From: Vibrio hepatarius
Lineage (GTDB): Bacteria > Pseudomonadota > Gammaproteobacteria > Enterobacterales > Vibrionaceae
Assembly: GCF_011806575.1 (NCBI RefSeq)
Contig: NZ_JAATOO010000002.1
Span: 186,001-250,000, forward strand
Direction of reading: 5' to 3'
Length of the DNA: 64,000 bases
Below the pieces are notes generated by a model. That model saw only the letters and a program-made list of their open reading frames with translations, was not told the DNA's origin and did not search any database. Below, piece after piece: positions 19,570-27,642 of the stretch. The translations under genes were made by a program, and so were the position numbers. Within the stretch, counting starts at the first letter, position 1; every line of letters begins with the position of its first letter.

Positions 19570-19947
19570 TTATCGGTTATCGTCGCGCTCGGCGTAGTGC
19601 ACCGTGACGTTGACGTTACCCAGAAACTCAATTTGGCCATCTTCGTTCATACGTTCTTGCACCGTCACGTAACCACCATCTTTTATGTGAGTGGTGCGGC
19701 TATCCACATCGTACTTCTGAATTCTCAATTCTTTGTATAGGTCACTTGCTGGCATCGCTTTTAACGAGGAAAGCTCAGACAGTGCATTTTGGTAAGCGGC
19801 TTCCGAACTAGACGCTGGAGCAACAGAAATTACTTTTACCTGCTCACGAGAAACATAATTACCACCAACGAAGTAAGGTTGTGCTAACGCCGATGCGCTG
19901 ATTAGTGTCATAGAGGTTGCAAAAAGTGCTGCTTTTAATACGTTCAT
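19570..19947 (-). CDS. Periplasmic DUF3316 protein
   Basis: Small secreted protein of 125 residues. A signal peptide ends at SALAQP (about residue 22). The mature part has a conserved stretch (QNALSELSSLKAMPA) and a beta-rich C terminus (YVTVQERMNEDGQ, VNVTVHYAERDD) typical of DUF3316, a family found mainly in Vibrionaceae with no proven function. It lies directly upstream of the response regulator and kinase genes on the same strand. It is therefore a candidate target or sensor accessory of that system. AAGGAAA at 19952-19958 precedes the start. Confidence 0.82.
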   Translation of the reverse strand: MNVLKAALFATSMTLISASALAQPYFVGGNYVSREQVKVISVAPASSSEAAYQNALSELSSLKAMPASDLYKELRIQKYDVDSRTTHIKDGGYVTVQERMNEDGQIEFLGNVNVTVHYAERDDNR

Positions 19948-20087
19948 ATTATTTTCCTTTCAGGGCTTGCTTTGTATGTGACCATTATTCAACACCGCAC
20001 CTGACAAGACACTTTCAGCAAAATGACATTTTTGTCATGTTCGCTCTCCCACTTGAAAATGATTCTAGCTGCTTGTTTTATCTAGAA

Positions 20088-20106
20088 AATGTCGATACTC
20101 GACATT
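20088..20106. promoter_or_regulatory. Distal palindromic operator, probably MurR
   Basis: AATGTCGA-TAC-TCGACATT is a perfect 8+8 palindrome. The same TGTCGA-N3-TCGACA core recurs at 20231-20245. The 143-bp spacing between copies would suit looping by a tetrameric RpiR-type regulator. Confidence 0.72.
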
Positions 20107-20197
20107 ACTACTAAATCATACGACCCGCTCGACTTCTTTAAGTTCCTTATTTATCAGTAAATTAAGATTACGCCAAATAAATGAAACACCGTTCTAT

Positions 20198-20213
20198 GTG
20201 ACGACAATCTCGA
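20198..20213. promoter_or_regulatory. Possible CRP site upstream of murQ
   Basis: TGTGA-cgacaa-TCTCG: the left half is perfect, the right half weak. CRP control of MurNAc genes is known in E. coli. Confidence 0.4.
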
Positions 20214-20230
20214 ATTCGTACATTTTAAAT

Positions 20231-20277
20231 TGTCGATATTCGACATTTGTATATTCTTAAAATGTCGAATATCAACG
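20231..20277. promoter_or_regulatory. Proximal MurR-type operators at the murQ promoter
   Basis: TGTCGA-TAT-TCGACA (20231-20245) is a perfect palindrome. TGTCGA-ATA-TCAACG (20263-20277) is a degenerate copy centred 32 bp further on, three helical turns away. They lie just before the murQ ribosome-binding site (GGAGAG at 20278-20283). Paired inverted repeats are also how E. coli MurR binds at murQ. Confidence 0.72.
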
Positions 20278-20286
20278 GAGAGAGTT

Positions 20287-21189
20287 ATGAGTGAGTTGTC
20301 GTCCACCATTAATAAAGAGCAAAACCCCGAGACAGAGCAGCTGTCCGAGTTGCCTTTAATGGAAGTACTGGAATTACTCAATGCGCACGACGCTAGTGTT
20401 GCAGTATCGATCAACAAAGTGCTGCCAGACGTCGCCAAAGCGGTTGAACTGATCGCCGCACAAATCAGACAAGGTGGCCGTCTATTCTATGTTGGAGCCG
20501 GAACCAGCGGCCGACTTGGTGTATTGGATTCAGCGGAATGTCCCCCTACATTCGGTACCGATCCTGCTTTAGTTCAGTCCATTATCGCGGGTGGCGTTGA
20601 CGCTATGCTTGCTGCGGTGGAAGACATTGAAGACTGTACCGAGTCGGCCCCTGCCGAACTTCAACAGCGCCAGCTTACAGCGCAAGACGTAGTGCTAGGT
20701 ATTGCAGCCAGCGGAAGAACTCCCTTTGTTATTTCAGCGCTAGATTACGCCAGACAAATCGGCGCTAAAACCATTGCTCTCAGTACCCGAGGTCCGGGAC
20801 TCATTTCTCAACACGCGGATGTGTCTATTGCACCGGATGTCGGTGCAGAAGTGCTCGCAGGATCAACTCGAATGAAAAGCGGCTCAGCACAAAAGATGTT
20901 GCTGGGAATGCTAAGTACCTCGGTCATGCTCCAACTGGGCAAAGTCCACGGCAACCTGATGGTGGACGTAAAAGCGAATAACCAGAAGCTACGCATTAGA
21001 GCTCAACACATGGTGCAACAAATTTGTGAAGTGGGTGAGCTAACCGCCGCCAATCTGTTGGATGCGGTGGATTACAATGTGCGTGCAGCGGTTTTGCTGC
21101 ACACGTTGGACACTTCACCTTCGAAAGCGCTTGCGCTTGCGGCGCAACCCTTCCAACCTCTGAAACAGCAGTTACTGCAAGGAAAATAA
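20287..21189 (+). CDS. murQ: N-acetylmuramic acid 6-phosphate etherase MurQ
   Basis: Cleaves the lactyl ether of MurNAc-6-P to give GlcNAc-6-P and D-lactate, a cytosolic step of peptidoglycan sugar recycling. The 300-residue SIS-domain protein has VGAGTSGRLGVLDSAECPPT near residue 75, where the Glu of AECPP is the catalytic base, and the family stretch STRMKSGSAQKM. The start at 20287 follows GGAGAG; a longer frame from 20230 would run through the operators. It leads murQ-murP-murR, with murP starting two bases after the stop. Confidence 0.95.
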   Translation: MSELSSTINKEQNPETEQLSELPLMEVLELLNAHDASVAVSINKVLPDVAKAVELIAAQIRQGGRLFYVGAGTSGRLGVLDSAECPPTFGTDPALVQSIIAGGVDAMLAAVEDIEDCTESAPAELQQRQLTAQDVVLGIAASGRTPFVISALDYARQIGAKTIALSTRGPGLISQHADVSIAPDVGAEVLAGSTRMKSGSAQKMLLGMLSTSVMLQLGKVHGNLMVDVKANNQKLRIRAQHMVQQICEVGELTAANLLDAVDYNVRAAVLLHTLDTSPSKALALAAQPFQPLKQQLLQGK

Positions 21190-21190
21190 C

Positions 21191-22567
21191 ATGGCAAATA
21201 AGATAGAACATCTAGAACTGATTGCCGATCAAATTGAGCAGCATATTGGCGGCTTTGACAATGTCGCGACTCTGACCAACTGCATGACACGCGTGCGTAT
21301 CGTGCTAAAAGACCGCTCTTTGTTCAACATGGATGCACTGCGTGATGTCGAAGGCATTAAAGGAGTCGTCGATGCCGGAGAGCAGTATCAAATCATCGTC
21401 GGAATGGGCACTGCGGCCAAAGTCGCAGGTGTGCTGAACAAACGCATGAGAGGCGCTGGTGTTGAAGAAGAATCCACGGATACTCCTGTTGCCCAACCCT
21501 TCTCTATTCGTCGTGCTCTCAACACATTAGCCGCAATCTTTGTACCGACGATTCCGGCTCTGATCGGTTGTGGTCTCATTTTGGGGATGGTGAACATATT
21601 CAAACTCGTCGCCCCAGACTTTGTTGCCGCCAACCCAGATATCTTTACGTTATTCACCGTGGTTGGCAAAGCGGTATTCGCGGTGCTTTCTGTCATGATC
21701 GGTATGAATACCGCCAAAGAACTTCAAGCATCCCCTGCAATTGGCGCGGTAATGGCTGCGGTTTTAGCCGCACCGGGTCTTGCCAACGTTGAGTTGTTTG
21801 GGAACGCATTAGTACCGGGCGGCGGCGGCATGTTTGCTGTGCTGTTGGTCTGCGTATTTTCTTCTAAGTTTGAACTTTGGTTCCGTAGCCACTGTAAAGA
21901 GAGTCTCGATCTTATCTTTACTCCGACGGTGACGATTTTGGTGTCGTCAGCGGTAGCCTTATTTATCTTGCAACCCATCGCGCACGCGGTAAACGTGTGG
22001 CTAGGTAACTTAGTCTCGGTTGCACTGCTTAACGAATCGGCAGGTTCGGTAGCGGTTGGCGGTATCTTGGGTGGCGGCTTCTTGTTCTTACTATTAACAG
22101 GCTTACACCAAGGTCTTATCCCTATTCACGCACAAATTCTTGAGACATTTGGCCTCAACTACCTGTTCCCAATTTTGGCGATGGGTGGCATGGGACAAGT
22201 CGGCGCAGCAGCGTACGTTTACCTTAAGTCGAAAAATGAACGTCTGAAGAAGACCATCACGGGTGCACTACCAGTCGGTATTCTGGGTGTAGGAGAACCT
22301 TTGCTGTTTGGTGTATCGCTACCGTTGGGTAAAACCTTTATTGCTGGTTGTATTGGCGGCTTTGCGGGTGGTGCCATGATGGCTGCCTTCAAGATTGGCA
22401 TCATCATTCCGTTTGGTACTGCTGGGCTTTCTCTGATTCCTCTCGTAGGTGAAGGTCAGATCCCATCGTTCCTTCTTGCGGTAGTATGTGCATGGATTGT
22501 CGGCTTTATCGCGTCGATGCTATTAGGATTTACCGATCCAGTCGAAAAGCCAGCGAAAAATCGCTAA
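21191..22567 (+). CDS. murP: MurNAc-specific PTS enzyme IIBC
   Basis: Imports N-acetylmuramic acid and delivers MurNAc-6-P to MurQ. The 458-residue protein has a IIB domain at 1-85 with phospho-cysteine Cys31 in LTNCMTRVR and a IIC membrane domain from about 110 to the end (glucose-glucoside type, about ten helices, PVGILGVGEPLLFG). No IIA domain is present, as in E. coli MurP, so phosphate must come from the general IIA-Glc (Crr). It sits between murQ and the regulator. Confidence 0.93.
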   Translation: MANKIEHLELIADQIEQHIGGFDNVATLTNCMTRVRIVLKDRSLFNMDALRDVEGIKGVVDAGEQYQIIVGMGTAAKVAGVLNKRMRGAGVEEESTDTPVAQPFSIRRALNTLAAIFVPTIPALIGCGLILGMVNIFKLVAPDFVAANPDIFTLFTVVGKAVFAVLSVMIGMNTAKELQASPAIGAVMAAVLAAPGLANVELFGNALVPGGGGMFAVLLVCVFSSKFELWFRSHCKESLDLIFTPTVTILVSSAVALFILQPIAHAVNVWLGNLVSVALLNESAGSVAVGGILGGGFLFLLLTGLHQGLIPIHAQILETFGLNYLFPILAMGGMGQVGAAAYVYLKSKNERLKKTITGALPVGILGVGEPLLFGVSLPLGKTFIAGCIGGFAGGAMMAAFKIGIIIPFGTAGLSLIPLVGEGQIPSFLLAVVCAWIVGFIASMLLGFTDPVEKPAKNR

Positions 22568-22622
22568 TATCACCCCGTCGTACAATTCGCTGCGACGGGA
22601 CGATTTAACTGCAGAGGCATCA

Positions 22623-23468
22623 ATGGAAAGCATCATTAATAAAGTCAAAACACTCGCTCATTCAACCAACCTGAACGAGCAAAAAATTTCGCACTTTATT
22701 ATTGAGCAGCAATTTGACCTCGCTAAGTTTAGCGCCACCAAAGTCGGCGCTAAGCTGGGCATCAGCGATTCATCGGTGATTCGTTATGCCAAGAGCATCG
22801 GTTGCAGTGGCTTTCCCGATTTAAAACTAAAGCTGGCGGCACTCGCGCCGCAGGCAAAAAAGTTACCCACTCAGTCTGTCTATGCAGAAATCGAAAGCAG
22901 TGACTCGACCCAAGCCATTATCGAGAAATCCAAAAACTTATTTACCAGTAAGATCGAGCAATCCTTAAGCCTGATTGATACCGACACCATTGAACGCAGT
23001 GCTGAGTTACTGCTGAAGGCAAATAAGATTCTGCTTTCCGGTATCGGCGCTTCTGCATTGGTCGCCGCCGACATCAACCACAAGCTGATTCGCTCTGGTT
23101 TCAACGTGCAATTCAATCTCGATTACCACATTCAAATCGTTCAGGCTTCGCTACTGAAAAAAGGCGATGTGTTACTGGTGGTATCGGCGCGAGGTAACAC
23201 TCAAGAAGTGTTGGCCGCAATTGAAAAAGCGCGCGCCAACGGTGCAAAAGTCATCGCATTGACTCGTTACGGCAAAGGCAAAGTGGCCCAGCTGTCGGAT
23301 TTCGTTATTCCTTATAGCTACACCGAAGAGCACAATCAATTGGGAATGGTGACGCCACAACTGCTGCAGATGATTGCTTTCGACATCCTGTTTTTCAAAC
23401 TCAATACGCTGACCGATTCTGTCAGCATGAACACTGCGTTGGATTCACTTCGTCAAATTCAACGCTAA
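22623..23468 (+). CDS. murR: RpiR-family regulator, probable MurR
   Basis: Transcription factor of 281 residues. The N-terminal helix-turn-helix spans about 1-77 (VGAKLGISDSSVIRYAKSIG) and the SIS sugar-phosphate-binding domain spans about 125-265 (ILLSGIGASALVA, VVSARGNTQEVLAAI). The SIS domain of E. coli MurR binds MurNAc-6-P, which releases the operator. It lies last in the mur operon, whereas E. coli murR is divergent from murQ; autoregulation through the palindromes at murQ is therefore expected. Confidence 0.87.
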   Translation: MESIINKVKTLAHSTNLNEQKISHFIIEQQFDLAKFSATKVGAKLGISDSSVIRYAKSIGCSGFPDLKLKLAALAPQAKKLPTQSVYAEIESSDSTQAIIEKSKNLFTSKIEQSLSLIDTDTIERSAELLLKANKILLSGIGASALVAADINHKLIRSGFNVQFNLDYHIQIVQASLLKKGDVLLVVSARGNTQEVLAAIEKARANGAKVIALTRYGKGKVAQLSDFVIPYSYTEEHNQLGMVTPQLLQMIAFDILFFKLNTLTDSVSMNTALDSLRQIQR

Positions 23469-23481
23469 CGAGGTTCCCGAT

Positions 23482-23817
23482 ATGAAAATGGGCAAAGATC
23501 CCGACTATCGTTTTTCTCTTGCCAACGAACGGACGTTTCTCGCTTGGATACGCACAGCACTCGCTTTCCTAGCAACATCAATAGGCATTGATTTGCTCAG
23601 TGCTACCCACGACAGCCCAATTCTTCGCCACAGCGAATGGGTAACGCCCGGTTTAGCGAGTGTCGCTCTGGTGACCGCCGTTTGGGCATTTTTGCGTTGG
23701 TATCAGAATGAGAAAGCGATGCGACTTGAAGACCCATTCAAATACAGCAATAGCCTGATTGCGATAACCTTAGTCGTTGTCAGCTTCGCCTCTTTGGTCG
23801 GGTACTTGGCGATATGA
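23482..23817 (+). CDS. DUF202 membrane protein (YidH-like), first copy
   Basis: Inner-membrane protein of 111 residues with three hydrophobic segments and the family opening SLANERTFLAWIRTALAFLAT. Function of DUF202 proteins in bacteria is not established; E. coli has yidH and yidG side by side. It lies 13 bp after murR and overlaps the second copy by 4 bp (ATGA), so all may be on one transcript. Confidence 0.85.
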   Translation: MKMGKDPDYRFSLANERTFLAWIRTALAFLATSIGIDLLSATHDSPILRHSEWVTPGLASVALVTAVWAFLRWYQNEKAMRLEDPFKYSNSLIAITLVVVSFASLVGYLAI

Positions 23818-24113
23818 AATCCTCACCGCTTGAACGCGATCCAGGGCTACAACGAGAGCGCACCCAACTGGCGTGGACACGCAGCGCGTTGGTGATGACC
23901 ACGGGGACTATGCTGCTGATCAAAGTTGGCTCACTCTCCATCTTGCAATACTTGCTGCTATTGGTTGCACTGTGGTTGTTCCTCAACCAGATTGTCAGGC
24001 GCAAAACCGAAATCGCGACTCAAGCCAATGTGGTGCATCGAAAAATGTTAATTCGCAACCTTTGGATTACCTGTGCAGTAGCACTCGCCGCATTATGGGT
24101 CTGTCTGCACTAG
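23814..24113 (+). CDS. DUF202 membrane protein (YidG-like), second copy
   Basis: Protein of 99 residues with LQRERTQLAWTRSALVM, the DUF202 signature, and two or three hydrophobic helices. It starts inside the stop of the upstream DUF202 gene (ATGA overlap), which suggests the two products form one complex. Its stop codon is three bases before the candidate left end of the Tn7-like island. Confidence 0.83.
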   Translation: MKSSPLERDPGLQRERTQLAWTRSALVMTTGTMLLIKVGSLSILQYLLLLVALWLFLNQIVRRKTEIATQANVVHRKMLIRNLWITCAVALAALWVCLH

Positions 24114-24116
24114 TTT

Positions 24117-24131
24117 TGTGTGAGTATAAAT
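24117..24131 (+). mobile_element. Candidate left tip of the Tn7-like element
   Basis: TGTGTGAGTATAAAT compared with the right tip TGTGAGAGAGTAATA: 7 of the first 8 bases and 10 of the first 13 agree. The IS insertion at 24144 interrupts the sequence soon after, so further TnsB-like sites cannot be followed. Confidence 0.45.
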
Positions 24132-24143
24132 GCAAAAGCCACC

Positions 24144-25062
24144 GGCTTTGTTGCAGAAATCGAATGAACTAAATCAGAATCTTACGATCAGATCAGGGAC
24201 ATTCACTTACTTACTTTAATTTCATGCCGAAACCTCGTTACAAAACCACTAACTGGCGCAAGTACAATAACTCCCTAGTCAACCGAGGCTCACTCACGTT
24301 TTGGATTGACGCAGAAGCGATAACTGAGTGGAGACAAACTAAGCAGGATAGACGTGGTAGACCACGATTGTTTAGTGACCTAGCTATCACAACTGCTCTC
24401 ATTTTTTTCCTTGCCTTTAAGGGCGTTGCAAGGCTTTATCGACTCCGTTTTTAGATTGGCATGTTCCATTGGTTTGTCCCCACTATACCTGCATAAGTCG
24501 CCGAGCTAAGGATGTCTAGGTTTGCTTTAAAACTTATTCACGAGGCACTATTCAGCATCTAGCCATTGATGCAGCTGAACTGACACTATCAAGCGTGACA
24601 GATGCGGAAGTACTCCCCAATCTACTCAAACAAACACGCAGAACCAGCAAGGAGATCTCGGGAGATGGCGCATACGATACAAGGGAGTGCCACAGGGCGA
24701 TTAGGGTTAAGAAAGCGATACCTCTAATCCCTTCGCGTGAGGGAGCAGCCTTCTGGGAAAAGGGGCATCCACGCAATCTGGCGGTTGGCTGCCAGAAGCT
24801 CTATGGGTCGAACAAAAAGTGGAAACAGAAGTATGGTTATCACAGACGTTCACTGTCTGAAACCGCTATGTATCGCGTGAAACAGTTACTTGGAGCATCA
24901 CTCACTCTTCGTAATTACAATGCACAAGTTGGGGAGACTTACGCCATGATCAAAGCACTCAACAAGTTAACAGGGATAGGTATGCCCGAAACTCAGCATA
25001 TCGTTTAAAAGGTGTACGATTTAGCTAGCGTCCGATCGTAAGCTGAATTCAGCAACAAAGCC
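24144..25062 (+). mobile_element. Degraded IS5-family (IS903-type) insertion sequence
   Basis: The left end GGCTTTGTTGCAGAAATC and the inverted right end GGCTTTGTTGCTGAATTC agree at 15 of 18 positions and are close to known IS903-type ends. Length is 919 bp, shorter than the usual 1.05 kb because of an internal deletion. The 9-bp flanks (AAAGCCACC and CATTTTGGA) differ, so no target duplication remains; an adjacent deletion probably removed one side. Confidence 0.88.
24224..25008 (+). pseudogene. IS5-family transposase, broken
   Basis: The N-terminal part reads MPKPRYKTTNW up to the Gly-Arg-Pro-Arg-rich segment (24224-24415). The frame is then lost through frameshifts between about 24400 and 24545. 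The C-terminal part resumes (LAIDAAEL... at 24547 onward; SGDGAYDTRECH, YGYHRRSLSETAMYRVKQLL) and stops at 25008. Between LAID and AAEL about 40 codons of the normal transposase are missing, including part of the DDE catalytic core. The product cannot be active. Confidence 0.9.
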
Positions 25063-25105
25063 CATTTTGGATGGTTATCGAGATACTGATTGCTTCTTCT
25101 TAAAG

Positions 25106-25138
25106 GTAAAAGCGGCTTTCCGGGAAAAGCCGCGATAT
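25106..25138 (-). terminator. Terminator of the chitin-binding remnant
   Basis: GCGGCTTT-CCGGG-AAAAGCCGC (25112-25133); on the minus strand it leads into TTTTACC. It lies 20-45 bp beyond the stop of the remnant at 25158. Confidence 0.75.
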
Positions 25139-25157
25139 AGTAAATCTATCTTATTTT

Positions 25158-25670
25158 TTACTTACACTCACCCACTAGAGTCCAAGGGCCACCTAAATCT
25201 GGTTGATTTGCATCTGAATACCATTTTGCTTCATAGATTGCTCCTTCATATGTAACTCGTTCTCCCCCTTGATATACAGTACCTAATGTCCATACATCAG
25301 GACATGATATACCTTCTTCAAAGGTCACACTTAATGACATATCGGAAGAAACATTATTGATGGTGATATTATTACTTACTGGGTAATCAACACCATCTAA
25401 TTTAATAGAAGCAACTTGGTAGCCATCATCAGGAATAAAATTAATCGTGAAGTCTTGACCTCCTGTTGCCATGAGAATACCGAATGAATCAGGTGTCGGA
25501 GATACAGAACCTCCAGTAGTGGCAACATTTACGGAAATTGAGTATAACACTGGGATATAGATTGTTACTTCATTAAAGTCGCCAGAAAATCCACTAAAGT
25601 TCGATGCACTTAAGTCATTTACTTGTACATTTTGTAAGACAACTTTTTTGTCTGTATCTGAAAAGATGAG
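25158..25670 (-). pseudogene. C-terminal remnant of a secreted chitin-binding protein or chitinase
   Basis: On the minus strand an open frame of 171 codons begins after an in-frame TAA at 25673-25671, without a usable start until an ATG at 25550. The first part ends in NVQVNDLSASNFSGFSG. Next comes a bacterial-repeat (InlB-like) segment (SISVNVATTGGSVSP, GYQVASIKLDG). The last 45 residues form a CBM5/12 chitin-binding module with its aromatic triad (VWTLGTVYQGGERVTYEG, AKWYSDANQP, WTLVGEC). No signal peptide or catalytic domain is present, so this is the tail of a longer exported protein cut at its 5' side. AT-rich like the rest of the island. Confidence 0.75.
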
Positions 25671-25693
25671 TTAACTGCTACCAATTTCGCCTA

Positions 25694-26059
25694 TTAATGA
25701 AGCTTTTTTATTTGTTCCATCCATTCGGTAAATGATTTCGTCAATCTTTTTTTGGCAATTTCTTTATCAGACAAAGAGTATAAAAAATCCGGAAAGAAGC
25801 CCTCAATATAATAAACAGTAGATATTAAAATATTAACTTCGGTATTTTCCGAATTTTTTCAATAAACTCGACATTACGACCCATGTATTTGTTTGTTACT
25901 TAAATGATATTTTAACACCTTTTTCTTGAGTAGGTTCATTTCGTCTGACAGCAATTCAAATTGATTTAACAAACAATCATCAGTATTTTTTTGATTTGAA
26001 AGAACAATATGGATATGTTCATGACAATAGGTGTACAAGTCTGGATCTAATTTAGACAT
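25694..26059 (-). pseudogene. Disrupted small gene of unknown function
   Basis: A 61-codon frame starts at 26059 (MSKLDPDLYTYCHEHIH) and stops at 25874. Immediately beyond it, two other frames continue with protein-like composition (NKYMGRNVEFIEKIRK, then NTEVNILISTVYYIEGFF and KSFTEWMEQIKKLH ending at 25694). Read together they would give a protein of about 120 residues broken by two frameshifts. It begins 12 bp after the broken PRD gene and was probably co-transcribed with it. No family is recognised; it might instead be one genuine 61-residue protein followed by noise. Confidence 0.5.
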
Positions 26060-26071
26060 GCATCACCTACA

Positions 26072-26433
26072 TTAATCTAATGACAAAGCATACAAATTAC
26101 TTAATAAGAAGGAATTTTCTGTTTCAGGAACGCTATTAAGATCGAATACTTCACATACTGACTTATTCAATGATTCAATGACTCAATAGAATGAAAGTGC
26201 TCATAGGATGCGATTTCAGAAAATATCTCATTATCAAGTGCGTGTTCTATGGGTGTATTGTTGTTAATTCTGGTTACTGCATTAGCTAAATGCATGATTA
26301 TCATGCTGAATTATTCGAATTCAATATCGACATTTAAACTTTTTGATATTAATTTCACAGCAGTTAAAGACCCGACTTTCACATTTTCTGAAATCAGGCC
26401 AGATTCAAAAAGAATATTCAGCTTATTTTCCAT
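26072..26433 (-). pseudogene. YhfY-like PRD-domain gene with nonsense and frameshift
   Basis: Starting at ATG 26433, the frame reads MENKLNILFESGLISENVKV and continues to an in-frame TAA after codon 40 (...DIEFE-stop-FSMIIMHLANAVTRI). After ESLN an 8-bp tandem duplication (CATTGAATCATTGAAT) shifts the frame. Removing one unit restores KSVCEVFDLNSVPETENSFLL and a stop at 26072, for a total of about 118 residues. The restored protein is like the small PRD-domain family that includes E. coli YhfY: conserved helices with the HLA..ITR-type His motif. Its neighbour is a YhfZ homologue, as in the E. coli yhf cluster. PRDs are normally phosphorylated by PTS proteins, so it was probably an accessory regulator of the PTS here. 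Confidence 0.75.
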
Positions 26434-26455
26434 ATTTAAATTCCATCTATTAACT

Positions 26456-27352
26456 TTAATAGGAAGGTAAAATTAACTTGTCACAGACTGCCTTTTGATG
26501 AGAAAAAATTTTATCAAGACTTAAAGAATTAGATAGATAATTTACAAGGAATTCGTTTTCCTTGTTTACAAGTAGAACTGCACTAGATGATTCTTCTTTA
26601 TGATCGTGTTCAATAGGCTCATTTTCCAATCCTAAAATACCCAAAACACCTAAGTCGGAAACTTCCCATACCATTGCGTCGATCAGACCATCGCTAATAG
26701 CATTTAGACCACTGGTGTAACTGATATTGACATATTTTACATTTTCCTTAGCAAAAATTTTATTTGTTAAGATAATTTGGTCTGGTGAATCTGGGTCTAT
26801 TCCGACTGTTCTTATGTTTTCTTTCTCTTTTTTTCGATGAATAAGGTGATGACCAACTGTGTAAGTGCCAGAGCCAAGATTTAATGCTAGTTTATAATTA
26901 CCTGATTTTAGGAGTGATTGAGAAGCCAGAGAAGACATAACAGCTATATCACAAGTACCGTTTAGTAAGCATTCTCCGCGAAATGATGCACCATTCATGT
27001 ATGCAAAATAAATATTTGGCAATTGATCTTTTATAGCACTAGCAAGACCCTCATACTTTTTATTATAAGGTAAAGGCATAGAGCATATTAGTTTTGAAAT
27101 ACCACAAGCATCAAACAACCTTTTATAGTCTTTTTTGACAAGAAATGTCCCATTACGCCCGCCTTTATTTAATAACAACAACTTTTCTTGCTCTAATGTT
27201 TTCAATGCCCTAGAAACATAACCAACTGAAATATCTAAATTTTCAGCCAAGGATTCAACAGTTTCTAATTTTTCCCCATCTTCAATAGTCAAAAGGTACC
27301 GAGCCAATGAAACAAGGGCCATCCCTTCTTTGTTTAAGTACTTTTCAATCAT
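26456..27352 (-). CDS. YhfZ-family GntR-like transcriptional regulator
   Basis: The 298-residue product has a winged helix-turn-helix at about 1-75 (LDISVGYVSRALKTLEQEKLL, shown in part as SVGYVSRALKTLEQ). A periplasmic-binding-protein-like effector domain follows, with the YhfZ hallmarks MPLPYNKKYEGLA, ECLLNGTCDIAV, DAMVWEV and the C-terminal PSY. Start ATG at 27352 gives a length like E. coli YhfZ (301); a TTG at 27448 would add 32 unrelated residues. It is divergent from the PTS operon and most likely controls it. The ligand is unknown. It lies upstream of the broken yhfY-like gene, with a 22-bp gap, so it probably shared a transcript with it. Confidence 0.85.
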   Translation of the reverse strand: MIEKYLNKEGMALVSLARYLLTIEDGEKLETVESLAENLDISVGYVSRALKTLEQEKLLLLNKGGRNGTFLVKKDYKRLFDACGISKLICSMPLPYNKKYEGLASAIKDQLPNIYFAYMNGASFRGECLLNGTCDIAVMSSLASQSLLKSGNYKLALNLGSGTYTVGHHLIHRKKEKENIRTVGIDPDSPDQIILTNKIFAKENVKYVNISYTSGLNAISDGLIDAMVWEVSDLGVLGILGLENEPIEHDHKEESSSAVLLVNKENEFLVNYLSNSLSLDKIFSHQKAVCDKLILPSY

Positions 27353-27642
27353 ATTATAAAATTCAAAATTTTGTTTATTTAATAATAAACATACATAACC
27401 CTTACTGTAACCACAACCCAGACATGGACTAAATGCGATTAACTTCAATATTTTGAAGATAAGGAATAACTCGCCACACGAAATAAATCACATTAAAATC
27501 AACAATTTAAAAGGAAATTCTATTTTAATCAAAAAACAAACAGACCAAAAAACAAGCAAAGGTGTGACACGGATACTATTTATTCAAAATTTTGTAGATT
27601 AAAATTATTGAGAATTCACATAGTTCAAGTTTGGAGGGAATG
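27353..27642. promoter_or_regulatory. Divergent promoter region between yhfZ-like gene and PTS operon
   Basis: Very AT-rich 290 bp. Three copies of an ATTAAAATC-like 9-mer occur: ATTAAAATC at 27492-27500, ATTTTAATC at 27522-27530 and GATTAAAAT at 27597-27605. The last two are exact inverted copies of each other and are candidate operators. TGTGACACGG at about 27563 could be a CRP half-site. GGAGGG at 27633-27638 is the ribosome-binding site of the first PTS gene. Confidence 0.45.

Noticed and set aside
22623..24113. DUF202 pair as part of the mobile island
   Set aside because: Base composition and close spacing to murR look chromosomal; the candidate left tip lies just after its stop.
27492..27605. 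ATTAAAATC-like repeats as a CRISPR or iteron array
   Set aside because: Only three short AT-rich copies with irregular spacing; at most operator candidates.
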